Positions 53,228 through 62,640 of a stretch of DNA of 64,000 nucleotides are shown piece after piece. The stretch comes from Brevibacillus brevis (GTDB lineage: Bacteria > Bacillota > Bacilli > Brevibacillales > Brevibacillaceae): contig NZ_CP041767.1 in the NCBI RefSeq assembly GCF_022026395.1, positions 1,437,501 through 1,501,500 on the forward strand, written 5' to 3'. The stretch's first letter is position 1; every line of letters starts with the position of its first letter. A program made the translations under genes and the position numbers. The notes beneath the pieces were generated by a model. The model searched no databases, had not been told where the DNA came from, and was given only the letters and a program-made list of their open reading frames with translations.

Positions 53228-53307
53228 TGAAATTGTGCCAAAATAAAGTCAAAGGGGGGCAGCTCTTTGCCGAAAAAATTGGCATGTGAGACTGCCCCAT
53301 TTCACTC

Positions 53308-54153
53308 TTATTCATTCCGCCAAGCCAACGCCAGCGTCCCCATCCCGGCATGTGCCCCAATCGTGGAACTGATCGGTCCAACCAATACCTCGACATCGGA
53401 GTACTTGCTCTGAATTTTCTCTTTCAGTTCCAGCGCTTTGTCCAAAACGTTGCCATGCAAAATCTGCACGTGCTTCACGGTGTAATTCTGCTTGGCGTTC
53501 TCCAACTGCTCCATCATGCGCTTGATCGCTTTCCCTTCGGTACGAACCTTTTCATATACTTCAAACAGTCCATCCTTAATTTGAAAAATAGGCTTGATCT
53601 GAAGCAGATTGCCGATGAAATATTGCAAGCCGGTCATTCGGCCGCCCTTGTAAAACTGGTCGAGACTGCCGACCAGGATGTAGTTCTCGAACTTTTTGTA
53701 TTCCTTGCGCAAGGAAGCCGCAATCTCTTGGTAGCCTTTACCCTCTTTGGCTTGCTCGATTCCGTTTAAGATAATCGAGGTAATCGGGTACGACATCAGC
53801 TTGGAATCTACCGACTCGACAGGAAAGTCTACCATCTTGGCTGCTGTGGCGCTTGTATTGTAGGTCCCACTCAGATCAGAGGAGAGGTGTACAGCAATCG
53901 CGCATTCATACTCTTCCTTTAATCGTTCGTAGAGGGTCACAAATTTTCCTAAGCATGGCTGCGACGTTTTGGGAGCATAATTGGCCTGTACAATTTTTTG
54001 ATAAAGCTGTTCAGGCGCTAAATCAATGCCGTCTTCATAAGTGCCATCTTCAAAGATAATCTCCAGTGGAACGACGTAGATGTCATGCTCTTCCAAGATG
54101 TGATCAGGTATGAGTGCGGTACTGTCTGTAACCCAGGCAATTTTTTTCTTCAA
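53308..54153 (-). CDS. DegV family fatty-acid-binding protein
   Basis: 281 residues. N-terminus IAWVTDSTALIPDHILEEHD and KTSQPCLGKFVTLYERL with GTYNTSATAAKMV are DegV landmarks. DegV/FakB proteins bind a fatty acid and present it to the kinase FakA for phospholipid synthesis; no fakA is in the window. The start is TTG at 54153 with GGGGAGG about 10 bases upstream. Confidence 0.87.
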   Translation of the reverse strand: MKKKIAWVTDSTALIPDHILEEHDIYVVPLEIIFEDGTYEDGIDLAPEQLYQKIVQANYAPKTSQPCLGKFVTLYERLKEEYECAIAVHLSSDLSGTYNTSATAAKMVDFPVESVDSKLMSYPITSIILNGIEQAKEGKGYQEIAASLRKEYKKFENYILVGSLDQFYKGGRMTGLQYFIGNLLQIKPIFQIKDGLFEVYEKVRTEGKAIKRMMEQLENAKQNYTVKHVQILHGNVLDKALELKEKIQSKYSDVEVLVGPISSTIGAHAGMGTLALAWRNE

Positions 54154-54297
54154 GGAAACATGTCCTCCCCCAATGTAGTAGAAACCTTGCTATCTCTTTA
54201 CTGGTGAAAGCTGTATAAGCAAACTCGCATATATGTATCATAATACGGAAACTGTCGTTTTTTGTCGTAAATAGAAGAAGTTTTCTTGAACAAATGA

Positions 54298-54340
54298 AAA
54301 ATCCCATGTTTCTTCGAGAGGAAGAGACATGGGATTTGTA
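54298..54340 (-). terminator. Terminator of amidohydrolase gene
   Basis: AAATCCCATGT at 54298 pairs with ACATGGGATTT ending at 54337; extended by GAAG/CTTC. On the minus strand it runs into TTTTTC. Confidence 0.75.
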
Positions 54341-54344
54341 TTGT

Positions 54345-55202
54345 CTACTCAACCAACGGCTTGATTTTGGGAAACACCTTCAATGCTGTCTTGTAAAACA
54401 CATCCTCGTGATACTCCGTTGGGATTAGGTCCTGTACAAACTGGATATACGACTTCACTGGCGCCAACGGCCAGTCTGTTCCGAACAAAAACTTGTCGTA
54501 ATGATCACAATAGGTGATTGCGTGTCGCAGATGGGAGAAGAAGAGAGGGGATTCCGAAAGTCGCTTGCAATTGGCTGCGTCACCGACCATTAAGCCGGAG
54601 AGATCTGCAAACATGTTTCGGTTTTTATAAACGACCTCTGCCCCATCGAGTACCCACGGATCACCAAAATGGGCCATCATGAAATTGACGTCTCGATGTT
54701 TCACCGCCACCTCGTCCAGTGTGAGAGGGTGGGAGTATTTTAAGAGCCCGCGCTCCGAGTACGTATCGCCGGTGTGAAAGACGACAGGCACCTGGTATTT
54801 GGCTGCGAGCGCATAGACGGGATCATAGACGCTATCATAGGCGTAGAAGGGATAGTAGCCTAGATAGATTTTCAACCCGACCACATTGGGTGTTTGCAGG
54901 TCAGCTTCCAAGCGTGCCACTGCGGCTTCATCCAGCTTGAACGGGTTGATTCCCAGGCAATAGACGAATTGTGGCGGCAACTCGTCTGTCAGGTCTAGTC
55001 CCATGGGAGTGACCGCTTCCACATCGGGAAAGCCGTCTGGCTGAGTCTCTGTCAAGCCCATGCCTATCCCAAGAATCACGCCATTCTCGGCATATTCTTG
55101 CAAGAGGCCGGCAACGGAGTAATCGACAAACGACTTTTCTGCCGCTGTCCGCTTGAATTCCTCGATATGGGATAAATGCATGTGCGCATCTATGATTTTC
55201 AT
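54345..55202 (-). CDS. Amidohydrolase (metal-dependent hydrolase) family protein
   Basis: 285 residues. The metal site begins with DAHMHLSH; later come PVVFHTGDTYSERG, VNFMMAHFGDPWV and LFGTDWPLAP, the pattern of the amidohydrolase-2 (TIM-barrel) family that includes decarboxylases and lactonases. AAGGGAGGG precedes the ATG. It is 14 bp downstream of the GNAT fusion gene on the same strand, so the two are probably co-transcribed. Substrate unknown. Confidence 0.83.
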   Translation of the reverse strand: MKIIDAHMHLSHIEEFKRTAAEKSFVDYSVAGLLQEYAENGVILGIGMGLTETQPDGFPDVEAVTPMGLDLTDELPPQFVYCLGINPFKLDEAAVARLEADLQTPNVVGLKIYLGYYPFYAYDSVYDPVYALAAKYQVPVVFHTGDTYSERGLLKYSHPLTLDEVAVKHRDVNFMMAHFGDPWVLDGAEVVYKNRNMFADLSGLMVGDAANCKRLSESPLFFSHLRHAITYCDHYDKFLFGTDWPLAPVKSYIQFVQDLIPTEYHEDVFYKTALKVFPKIKPLVE

Positions 55203-55216
55203 TGTGAAGCCCTCCC

Positions 55217-58200
55217 TTATTTGGCAAAGCGTATCGCCCGTAAGTCAGATAAGGCATTGGATGGAAGCGTGTTGTCGGCAAACAGGAAAAAGACAGGTGG
55301 AGTAAAGGTAGTGCTGTTGTTTGGCAGATTCAGCTCGCGTATGACAGAAGCTACCGCTACTTCTTTGTTTGCGTATACTTGGAGGTCCGCAGTATCGAGG
55401 TCAGTAACGATATGCATTTGATCCTTGCTGTTAGCGCGCCCGAGGACATAATCAGAAACTTCAAGGACATCCAATTCACCTTGTGCGAGCATGTAGTTGA
55501 GCTCCTCTCCATTCGTACCGACGGTTTTCAGCCATACCGCCTCGTCTTCGGTTCCTGGCTGCAAAAAGATGTCCGTGGACAATTCCTTTCCAGCAAAGTA
55601 GGTTCCAGTATTCTGCTCGATTTCTATGGTATGGCAGAGGACAGGTACCCCTGGCAGCAGCAAGTAATACTGATGGCAAGTCAAACCGCGATTCTTCTCC
55701 TGCTTTTTCACATGGTAGCTCACCTTGATTCCCTGCCACGCGTTTTGCCTGTTGTCAATTAGCTCGACAAAGGATGCAGTACGCTCTTCCTTAACCAGAG
55801 AAAACGCGCTTAACTCCTCAATATAATTGCCGATTCCACCTGTCCACGGATTCCACCAAGATTTCGGTTTCCGCTCAGGGAAGGAGCTATCCAGCCACTC
55901 CTGTCCATTGCTTGTGAGCGAGTAGAGTGTCGGAGCAAAATCAGGAGCGGCTTTGATCCGCAATCGTCCATTGTCGGCAATATAGACCTGCTGTCCCTCT
56001 TCCACTGTTTCTTCCTGGATGACCTTGCCTTGACCGATTGGGAAAATCGCGCTTTGCAAATGTGACACATGCGTCGCAAAACGTCCCTCTACTTGCACGA
56101 GGTCATATGGTTTTTTCGGCGTCTTGAAGGAGAAGCCAGATTCAGTCGCTTCTTCATCTTCAGTAAAGCTCTGCGTTTGTCCGGAAGCAGACTCACTCAA
56201 AAGAGATGCCATCAGTTCTCCATCCAAGTACTGCTGCTTGTATTCTTTCACCTGTACATCCAGGTCCTTACTTGTGACAAATGGATTTTGCCTATTGGCA
56301 CTCAACTCCAGGTGAGAGGTCAAGATCAAGTCTGCTGGCAGTGCTTCCTTACGGGCAAAGGCACGAAACTCTTTCCAGTCAGCATAGGCCCCATGCGAAA
56401 AGTAGATCGGGCCAAACGATTTTTTTTCATGTGGAGCAAGCATGCCGAGATTGGTTTCAAGTGTCACGTACCAGCCTTGAATGTCAAAACGGTATTCAGG
56501 AGGCCAGCACATTCCCCATGGGGCCGACTCATCCTGTGTAAACAGCCAGTTTTCACTGACTAACTCAGCATCCCAATAATCCATATCGCTGCCGTAAGAG
56601 GATGGTGTTTCAACATAACGGCCTTGGTACGGCACAATGGGGCGATGAAAACTGTGATGAAAGCCTTGGTTTAGCCACAGCTCAGCAGCCAATTTGTCAG
56701 CAGAATGATTTTCTATCTCCACCCCGTGTTCCACAGTGCCATCTCCGAACAGGAGTGTTTTGCTAACCAACGCTATTTGCGCGTATGCACTGGAGTGATA
56801 CGTCGCACGGATTCCGATCGCTCCTTTTTCTGCGATAAATTCAACTTTCTCGGCACGTTTCTTCGAGAACTCGCTGGAAAAAGGCTTGCCGAGCTTGGGA
56901 TAGAGGAGATTGGTTGGCTCGCCACCTGTCCCGCCAACAACAGTCATTTCATTATCTTCTTTGTTCAAGTAGAGCATATGGCGGCCATGGTGCACTTGCC
57001 AAGCTTGTTCCGTTTCTCCAGACACCATCGCACCAAGCCCCGTGAAGGCAGCCCCAATTTTTTTGGCAAAAGAAACTGATCTGCCATCTGCGAGCTTTGC
57101 CTCCACCTGTACGTTGGCTTCGTAAAAGCCGTGTTCATACAGATCAGCGTTAAGCGGAAGCGACATGCGCTCTTTGCCAGACAGTTTCAAAGTGTGGCGT
57201 TGCTCTTGTAAGCCAAAAAATGAGCAAGCGGGCAGCTCGAATGCAAATTCGGCTTCTTCCGCAAAATTGTTTTCCACGTCCAAATAAAACAGCTTTGTCT
57301 GCCCCGGATAAGAGAGGCCTGGTACATGCAAGGAAAGGGTAGCAGGAAACTTGGGAAGGATTCCGACCTCAAACAGCGCTGCCTTGCCGTTGATCAGCAG
57401 GTGGGTGCAGACACGCGGGTGCGTGCGCCAGATGCTTTGCTCTTCTGTGATTGGATCGACAAAAAAGGTTGCGGACAGCGTGGTTTCCCCTGTCACAGCC
57501 AGCTCGTGCTGATAATCAAAGCGGATCGTGTCGCTCGGTTGCCCGTTTAACGAAATCTGTAACGGCTTGCCTGATTTGTTGACGATCCGATAGTGAATCT
57601 GATACTCCCGTCCAAAGACCAGCTCCAGCTTTTCCACTTCGGCAGACACGAGATAATCTTCCGTCTCAATGAGGCGCATGCCTCTGCCGCGCCGCTCAAA
57701 CTCCACGCGCAAGCTCTTGTCTCCTTTTGCCCAGGAGTAGGTGAAGTAATCAAAGCCGTTTCCCTTGCGTCCGTCTGGCTCTACGACGATCTGTCGCGTG
57801 GAGTCCTGATACCAGTCAAGCTCCTCAAAATAATGGGAGATCGCCTCGGTACGGAGCACAGAAGGAATCATGTTCATTAGGTGAGTGGCGTCGTCACGGT
57901 CTTCCCAGAAAAAGCCGAACTTCTTATACAACGGAACAGCCTTCGTGTTTCCTGCCCACGTATAGAGATCAAGTCGCGACCAGCCGAGCTCAATCGTTTT
58001 CTCCAGTGCGCATGAAAGCAGCATCCGGCCGACCTTTTTTCCGTGATAGTCGGGACGTACATTGAGCAACGGGATGTAGAGGGCGCCGGTATCTTCCCGA
58101 TATTCTGCCAGACTGCAATAACCAACGACCGTTTCACCTTCCATTGCGAGATAGACAGTGATAGCGTCAGAGGCTGCTTCTTCTTGTCTGATTTGTTCGG

Positions 58201-58312
58201 CTGTCGTAATCGAATTTCCGCCTCCCCAGCTATCTCGGCTTGCATTCCACATATCTGCGACCGCTGCGGCCAGCTCAGGGCGGTAGGTGACAATTGAGAT
58301 TGATGCTTCCAT
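55217..58312 (-). CDS. GNAT acetyltransferase fused to a large beta-rich protein
   Basis: 1031 residues. Residues 1-155 are a GNAT domain with the acetyl-CoA loop VRPDYHGKKVGRMLLSCALE and AVPLYKKFGFFWEDRDD. The remaining ~870 residues look beta-rich with repeated Ig-like and sugar-enzyme-like segments (HELAVTGETTLSATFFVDPI, GFHHSFHRPIVPYQGRYVET), but I cannot name a family. No signal peptide, so the whole chain is cytoplasmic. GAGGTG precedes the ATG at 58312. The gene is upstream of the amidohydrolase gene in the same orientation. Confidence 0.75.
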   Translation of the reverse strand: MEASISIVTYRPELAAAVADMWNASRDSWGGGNSITTAEQIRQEEAASDAITVYLAMEGETVVGYCSLAEYREDTGALYIPLLNVRPDYHGKKVGRMLLSCALEKTIELGWSRLDLYTWAGNTKAVPLYKKFGFFWEDRDDATHLMNMIPSVLRTEAISHYFEELDWYQDSTRQIVVEPDGRKGNGFDYFTYSWAKGDKSLRVEFERRGRGMRLIETEDYLVSAEVEKLELVFGREYQIHYRIVNKSGKPLQISLNGQPSDTIRFDYQHELAVTGETTLSATFFVDPITEEQSIWRTHPRVCTHLLINGKAALFEVGILPKFPATLSLHVPGLSYPGQTKLFYLDVENNFAEEAEFAFELPACSFFGLQEQRHTLKLSGKERMSLPLNADLYEHGFYEANVQVEAKLADGRSVSFAKKIGAAFTGLGAMVSGETEQAWQVHHGRHMLYLNKEDNEMTVVGGTGGEPTNLLYPKLGKPFSSEFSKKRAEKVEFIAEKGAIGIRATYHSSAYAQIALVSKTLLFGDGTVEHGVEIENHSADKLAAELWLNQGFHHSFHRPIVPYQGRYVETPSSYGSDMDYWDAELVSENWLFTQDESAPWGMCWPPEYRFDIQGWYVTLETNLGMLAPHEKKSFGPIYFSHGAYADWKEFRAFARKEALPADLILTSHLELSANRQNPFVTSKDLDVQVKEYKQQYLDGELMASLLSESASGQTQSFTEDEEATESGFSFKTPKKPYDLVQVEGRFATHVSHLQSAIFPIGQGKVIQEETVEEGQQVYIADNGRLRIKAAPDFAPTLYSLTSNGQEWLDSSFPERKPKSWWNPWTGGIGNYIEELSAFSLVKEERTASFVELIDNRQNAWQGIKVSYHVKKQEKNRGLTCHQYYLLLPGVPVLCHTIEIEQNTGTYFAGKELSTDIFLQPGTEDEAVWLKTVGTNGEELNYMLAQGELDVLEVSDYVLGRANSKDQMHIVTDLDTADLQVYANKEVAVASVIRELNLPNNSTTFTPPVFFLFADNTLPSNALSDLRAIRFAK

Positions 58313-58448
58313 GCTTGTTAACACCTCGATTACATTGTTAAATTCTGTATCTTATATGAGTTGTACGTTTGATTGAAAGAATTGTTGCTAGTTTTCGGAA
58401 AAAGAATCTGAATATGAGATAATAAGGGGGAGCAGGAAGGGGGTAGCT

Positions 58449-59168
58449 ATGAAACGGAAACTGATTATTGGTGATATCCATGGATATTTTCATGTACTTC
58501 AGCAGCTACTGGAAAAAATAAATTATAAGCCTATACAGGACCAGGTTATTTTTATTGGAGATTATATCAATAGAGGACCTGAATCTCTAAAAGTTGTTTC
58601 AGAGATTAAAAGAATGGTGGAGGAAGAAGAGGCAATTGCGTTAATGGGGAATCATGAATATTCTTTGATTGAATTTTTGGACTCTCGGAACCCTTCCTTT
58701 GATTTATTTTTTCTACATAAAATGGGTGGTATGAACGCAATAGATAGTTTTCTTCAAGGTGTTGATGATTCAGTTTTTAACGACATAGAGCTTGTTAAAA
58801 GAACACTTAAAGTAGAGCGCAAAGAAGAAATTGATTTTATTAATCATTTGCCTTATTACTTTGAAGATGAAGGACATATTTTTGTACATGCAGGAGTTCG
58901 TCCAAGGAATTGGCGAGAAACAACACCTTCTGATTTTGTCTGGATTGGTGGGGATTTTATAGAAAGTCCAACAGGCATTGACAAAGTTGTCATATTTGGA
59001 CATACCCCAACTTCAAGAATAAAATCGAATACAGCACCCAATCAAATTTGGTATTCAACAGAAGGTGATAAAATAGGAATAGATGGCGGGTGTGGCTATT
59101 CTGGTGGGCAACTAAATGCGCTGGAAATCAATACGGAAGGATACAAGAACCACTTTGTAAAATGCTAA
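58449..59168 (+). CDS. Metallophosphoesterase (PrpA/PP1-like protein phosphatase)
   Basis: 239 residues. All metallophosphoesterase motifs are present: GDIHGYFHVL, FIGDYINRGPES, MGNHEYSL, FVHAGVRP and FGHTPTS. The arrangement fits bacterial serine/threonine phosphatases and diadenosine tetraphosphatases. AGGAAGGGGG precedes the ATG. It is a single gene with a terminator, and it is more AT-rich than its neighbours. Confidence 0.87.
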   Translation: MKRKLIIGDIHGYFHVLQQLLEKINYKPIQDQVIFIGDYINRGPESLKVVSEIKRMVEEEEAIALMGNHEYSLIEFLDSRNPSFDLFFLHKMGGMNAIDSFLQGVDDSVFNDIELVKRTLKVERKEEIDFINHLPYYFEDEGHIFVHAGVRPRNWRETTPSDFVWIGGDFIESPTGIDKVVIFGHTPTSRIKSNTAPNQIWYSTEGDKIGIDGGCGYSGGQLNALEINTEGYKNHFVKC

Positions 59169-59171
59169 AAT

Positions 59172-59206
59172 ACGCAGCCCCTACCCTAATTAAAAGGTGG
59201 GGGCTG
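59172..59206 (+). terminator. Terminator after phosphatase gene
   Basis: GCAGCCCCTACC pairs with GGTGGGGGCTG (one imperfect position), followed by TTT. Confidence 0.7.
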
Positions 59207-59237
59207 TTTGACACTTGCCAACTAACCGGCTATTTCC

Positions 59238-59447
59238 CTACTTTACAAGCCCCTTCAAGTAGTCCAGGAGCAGCGGATAGAAATGCGGCTTGAAGTGAAC
59301 ACCATTGTCCGCGTACTGGATTTTGTTGGCGGTGAAGAGGGGGGCCAAGTCCACGTAATCGACTTTGACTTCATCGGCCAGCAGTTCAAGCGCTTGGTTG
59401 AAGTCTGTAATGTTCGCATACTGCGGCGTGCCGTCAAGCTGGATTCG
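59238..59447 (-). pseudogene. GDSL/SGNH hydrolase, C-terminal fragment
   Basis: On the minus strand the frame encodes ITDFNQALELLADEVKVDYV, then DLAPLFTANKIQYADNGVHF with the D-x-x-H catalytic pair, and stops at 59238. It has no start and the Ser block is missing. It joins head to head with an exonuclease fragment at about 59447, so both genes were cut by the same rearrangement. Confidence 0.75.
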
Positions 59448-59631
59448 TCACCATATCAGCATCAAGCACCAATACGGCAAAATGATTGGAGCCGAGCGCG
59501 GTGTCGGGATGGGGAAGGCATTGCAGATGTTGAATATCCCACTCGAAGGTACGCATCATCGTGGAATGGATGATGCCAGAAACATCGCCAAAATATTCGT
59601 CGCGATATTTGATCAGTTGAAGTTCTCCTAA
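59446..59631 (+). pseudogene. KapD-like 3'-5' exonuclease, C-terminal fragment
   Basis: The plus-strand frame reads ISIKHQYGKMIGAERGVGMG, MLNIPLEGTHHRGMDDARNI and ends at 59631. This is the C-terminus of a DnaQ-type exonuclease resembling KapD (the HHRGxDDA motif carries the last catalytic residues). The N-terminal two thirds with the DxE motif are absent. Confidence 0.72.
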
Positions 59632-59739
59632 TCGTCCACCATACCCAAGTCGCGTTAAATGTAATAGTAAGGTAACGATAAGGTGCGATTTAGAAGCCAT
59701 TAAGCTTAGCCCGTTACAATCAGGCTTGAGGTGATAGTC

Positions 59740-60939
59740 ATGGAGCTAAGGCAGAACCGCGTTCGCATCATCGATGGCTTGCGGGGATTTAGTTTAGTAG
59801 GGATTTTGCTGGCGAATATGCTGATTTTCCAGTTTGGGATTTGGGGAAGCCAAGAAATGGATTTATACGCCCTCCCCGATTATGAAATGACTGCTTATCA
59901 GCTTGTGAAAATATTTGTGGAAGGCAGCTTTATGCCGATTTTTACCTTCATGTTTGGTTTTGGCATGATCAAGATGCAGCAAAGCTTGGCCGCAAAAGGC
60001 TTGAGACAAAAACGCTACCTTACCCGCAGGTTTTTGATGCTGATCGGATTTGGTTTCCTTCATTCGTATTTCCTGTGGGAAGGGGATATCTTGGGGTTTT
60101 ATGGCTTGATGGGCTTCTTTTTGTTGCTGTTCATGAACCGTAAACCGAAGACTTTGCTCATTTGGGGGATTGTCTTGCTCTGCCTCATCAGCTTAATGGG
60201 GCTTGTGCCAGATGATCCGAATGATCCTGCGAGTATTACCGATCCTGCCCGTATGGAGGCATATGTGGTCAAAACCATGACTGTCTATGGCACGGGAACA
60301 TACGAGGAGATCGTGCATCACAGAAACAGTGAAGATCCGCTTGGTTTGCCAGAATACATGATGTTTGTTTTACTGTTGATCGCGCCGCTTATGAGCGCAC
60401 CCATGTTCCTTTTTGGGATGTTTGCTGCGAAGCGCAGGTGGTTCGAGAAGCCAGAGGAAGAACGAACCTCGTATCTCCGAAACATGCTGATTTTCTTGCC
60501 AGCGGGACTTTTGTTAAAAGCATTACATGTATATTTGCCGGGAACTTGGTGGAGTGGCGTCGGTGATATAACGGGGGAAACCATTCTTGCCATTGGTTAC
60601 ATTTTTGCCTTTGCTTGGTTCTTTTCCAGAAGTACGGAATCAACTTGGCTGCCAAGGTTTGAAGCCGTGGGAAAACTCTCTTTAACGAATTACCTTTTGC
60701 AAACGGTCATTTGTACGACGATTTTCTATGGATATGGACTCGGATGGTTCGGAAAGATCGGAGTATTGGCTGGTTGCGGATTGGCGATCGTGATTTATTT
60801 GGGACAGCTTTTTTTAAGCCCGCTGTATCTAAAACAATTCCGTTATGGTCCAGTGGAACGACTATTGCGTATGTGGACGAATTTTTCGTTCTCCGGCAAG
60901 ACCAAGCAACGCCCGGAAAAACCTATTTCTGGCCTCTAA
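59740..60939 (+). CDS. DUF418 family membrane protein (YeiB-like)
   Basis: 399 residues, about ten helices. N-terminus RIIDGLRGFSLVGILLANML and the C-terminal DUF418 region (LSLTNYLLQTVICTTIFYGY) define the family. Function unknown, although it resembles acyltransferase-like membrane proteins. GAGGTGATAGTC precedes the ATG at 59740. Confidence 0.85.
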   Translation: MELRQNRVRIIDGLRGFSLVGILLANMLIFQFGIWGSQEMDLYALPDYEMTAYQLVKIFVEGSFMPIFTFMFGFGMIKMQQSLAAKGLRQKRYLTRRFLMLIGFGFLHSYFLWEGDILGFYGLMGFFLLLFMNRKPKTLLIWGIVLLCLISLMGLVPDDPNDPASITDPARMEAYVVKTMTVYGTGTYEEIVHHRNSEDPLGLPEYMMFVLLLIAPLMSAPMFLFGMFAAKRRWFEKPEEERTSYLRNMLIFLPAGLLLKALHVYLPGTWWSGVGDITGETILAIGYIFAFAWFFSRSTESTWLPRFEAVGKLSLTNYLLQTVICTTIFYGYGLGWFGKIGVLAGCGLAIVIYLGQLFLSPLYLKQFRYGPVERLLRMWTNFSFSGKTKQRPEKPISGL

Positions 60940-61032
60940 AAATATGAATCCTCTTATCGGTCTCCATCATACAATGTAAATGATTGGAAAAAGATGATCA
61001 GATGGGTCATCGTAAAGAACGGAGGATGGGAA

Positions 61033-62505
61033 TTGGGACGTTTTCACAGAGCCGTAACGAGTCTTGTTTTCTTTAGCCTCTTTTGCTTGATCTTCCAAGC
61101 ATCCATATTCGTGCCTGTAAGCCAAGCAGCAAGTGCAGAGGAAACACCTGCCGCGGTAGAAACCACTGTAGATCTTCGTCACTTACAAGGAAAAGTCAAT
61201 GAAATTAACGCCGAGAATTTGATCCAGGAAAAATATACGCCCGACAGCTGGAGCAAGCTGGTGTATGCATTGGATGCTGCAAAAGCGGTACTGACGAAGC
61301 CAAATGTCACCCAAGCAGAAATCGATGGTGCCTTGTCCGTGTTAGTCATAGCAAGAGAAGGGCTGAAGAAGCAGGAAAGTGCAGTCGACAAGAGTAAACT
61401 GCAAGCGAAAGTAGAGGAAATTGCAGTGGAAAAGCTGCAAGAAAAAGACTACACGAGGGCCAGTTGGAAAGAACTGCAGAATAGACTGGCGCAGGCTTAC
61501 TTTGTGCTGGATGATCCGCATACGAGCCAGATTGTCGTAGATGTTGCCCTTGAGAAACTAATCAAAGCGAGACAAGATTTGAAGAAACAAGATGACGCGG
61601 TCTATAAAAGAGAATTGAGAGCCAAAGTGGAAGAGATCGAGGACAAAGACTTGGATGAAGACGACTACACCAGATCAAGCTGGCGTGATTTGGAAGATGC
61701 ACTCGAACATGCATGGGATGTCATTGACGATCCACATGCTACGCAGTCGGAGGTAGACGATGCTCTGTACGATTTGAAGAAAGCATGGAGAGATCTGGAA
61801 GATGACAAGCATCGGGACAGAGACCGGGATCGGGACAAAGACCGTAAAAAAGGTTCCTATACCACGCCGACAAACAGCTTTTTCACTGGAGGCAGCTCTA
61901 CAGATAAGAAAGAGGAGCGCCCTGCAACCAATAAGAAGAGCAAGAGCCAACGTGGCTATATCAATGGCTATCCTGACGGAACGTTTCAACCGGATCGCAC
62001 GGTGACACGTGCGGAGATGGCTGCCATTTTACTGAACGCTGAAATGGTGAGCCAGTCTTCTGCGAATAAGGGAAGGTTCTTCGATGTAGCAGACAACTAC
62101 TGGGCAGCAAATCCAATTCATCAAGCAAGTGCGGCGGGTATGATGAGCGGCTACCCGGACGGCACATTCCGTCCATCGGCCAACATTACCCGAGCGGAAA
62201 TAGCCGCGGTCATCTATAAATACAAGGCCTTGCAAGGTGCGGGAGGAGGCACTGCCTTTTTTGATGTGAGGGGAGATCACTGGTCATCTCCAATCATTGC
62301 AGCGGTTGTTGCAAAAGGTTACATGACAGGTTACCCCGATGGTACCTTCCAGCCAGAGAAAGCGCTGACGCGTGCCGAAGCCGTAACGATTCTCAATCGC
62401 GTGTTGAATCGTGTGCCACAGAACCAAGCTGGCCCGCAAAGATGGCCGGATGTCGTACCTGGTCATTGGGCATATAAAGAAATTGAAGAAGCATCCATGA
62501 AGTAA
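61033..62505 (+). CDS. Surface protein with three FIVAR repeats and three SLH domains
   Basis: 490 residues. The TTG at 61033 has GGAGG 7 bases before it. A signal peptide ends near SQAASAEE. Three FIVAR-type three-helix repeats follow (about 40-105, 110-175, 178-245), each with a core YT..SW..L...L..A..V...P..TQ. Then an Arg/Asp-rich linker (HRDRDRDRDKDRKK), a low-complexity spacer, and three SLH repeats (GYPDGTFQPDRTVTRAEMAA and two similar). It should bind the wall by SLH and project the helical repeats; FIVAR is found in proteins that bind wall carbohydrate. Confidence 0.87.
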   Translation: MGRFHRAVTSLVFFSLFCLIFQASIFVPVSQAASAEETPAAVETTVDLRHLQGKVNEINAENLIQEKYTPDSWSKLVYALDAAKAVLTKPNVTQAEIDGALSVLVIAREGLKKQESAVDKSKLQAKVEEIAVEKLQEKDYTRASWKELQNRLAQAYFVLDDPHTSQIVVDVALEKLIKARQDLKKQDDAVYKRELRAKVEEIEDKDLDEDDYTRSSWRDLEDALEHAWDVIDDPHATQSEVDDALYDLKKAWRDLEDDKHRDRDRDRDKDRKKGSYTTPTNSFFTGGSSTDKKEERPATNKKSKSQRGYINGYPDGTFQPDRTVTRAEMAAILLNAEMVSQSSANKGRFFDVADNYWAANPIHQASAAGMMSGYPDGTFRPSANITRAEIAAVIYKYKALQGAGGGTAFFDVRGDHWSSPIIAAVVAKGYMTGYPDGTFQPEKALTRAEAVTILNRVLNRVPQNQAGPQRWPDVVPGHWAYKEIEEASMK

Positions 62506-62518
62506 CGTTTTCGAAAAA

Positions 62519-62557
62519 GGACTCACCCTCCTGTAAAATAGAGGGTGAGTTTTTTTA
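62519..62557 (+). terminator. Terminator after FIVAR-SLH gene
   Basis: ACTCACCCTC (62521-62530) pairs with GAGGGTGAGT (62541-62550), then a T-run. Confidence 0.88.
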
Positions 62558-62583
62558 ATCCTGACACACATGATGTCAGGATT
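62557..62583. promoter_or_regulatory. Candidate operator of the WYL regulator
   Basis: AATCCTGACA (62557-62566) and TGTCAGGATT (62574-62583) form a perfect dyad with 10-bp arms and a 7-bp centre, 58 bp before the WYL gene start. It follows the terminator and has no T-run of its own, so an operator is more likely than a second terminator. Confidence 0.55.
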
Positions 62584-62640
62584 CGTGCATTATGATGATG
62601 ACAGTTGCCGAATAGGTGAGTGCATGAGGAGTGTAAATGG

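Noticed and set aside
53251-53300. GGGGCAG/CTGCCCC inverted repeat between two convergent genes as a terminator
   Set aside because: The loop is long and a proper T-run is missing on either strand, so I did not list it as a terminator.
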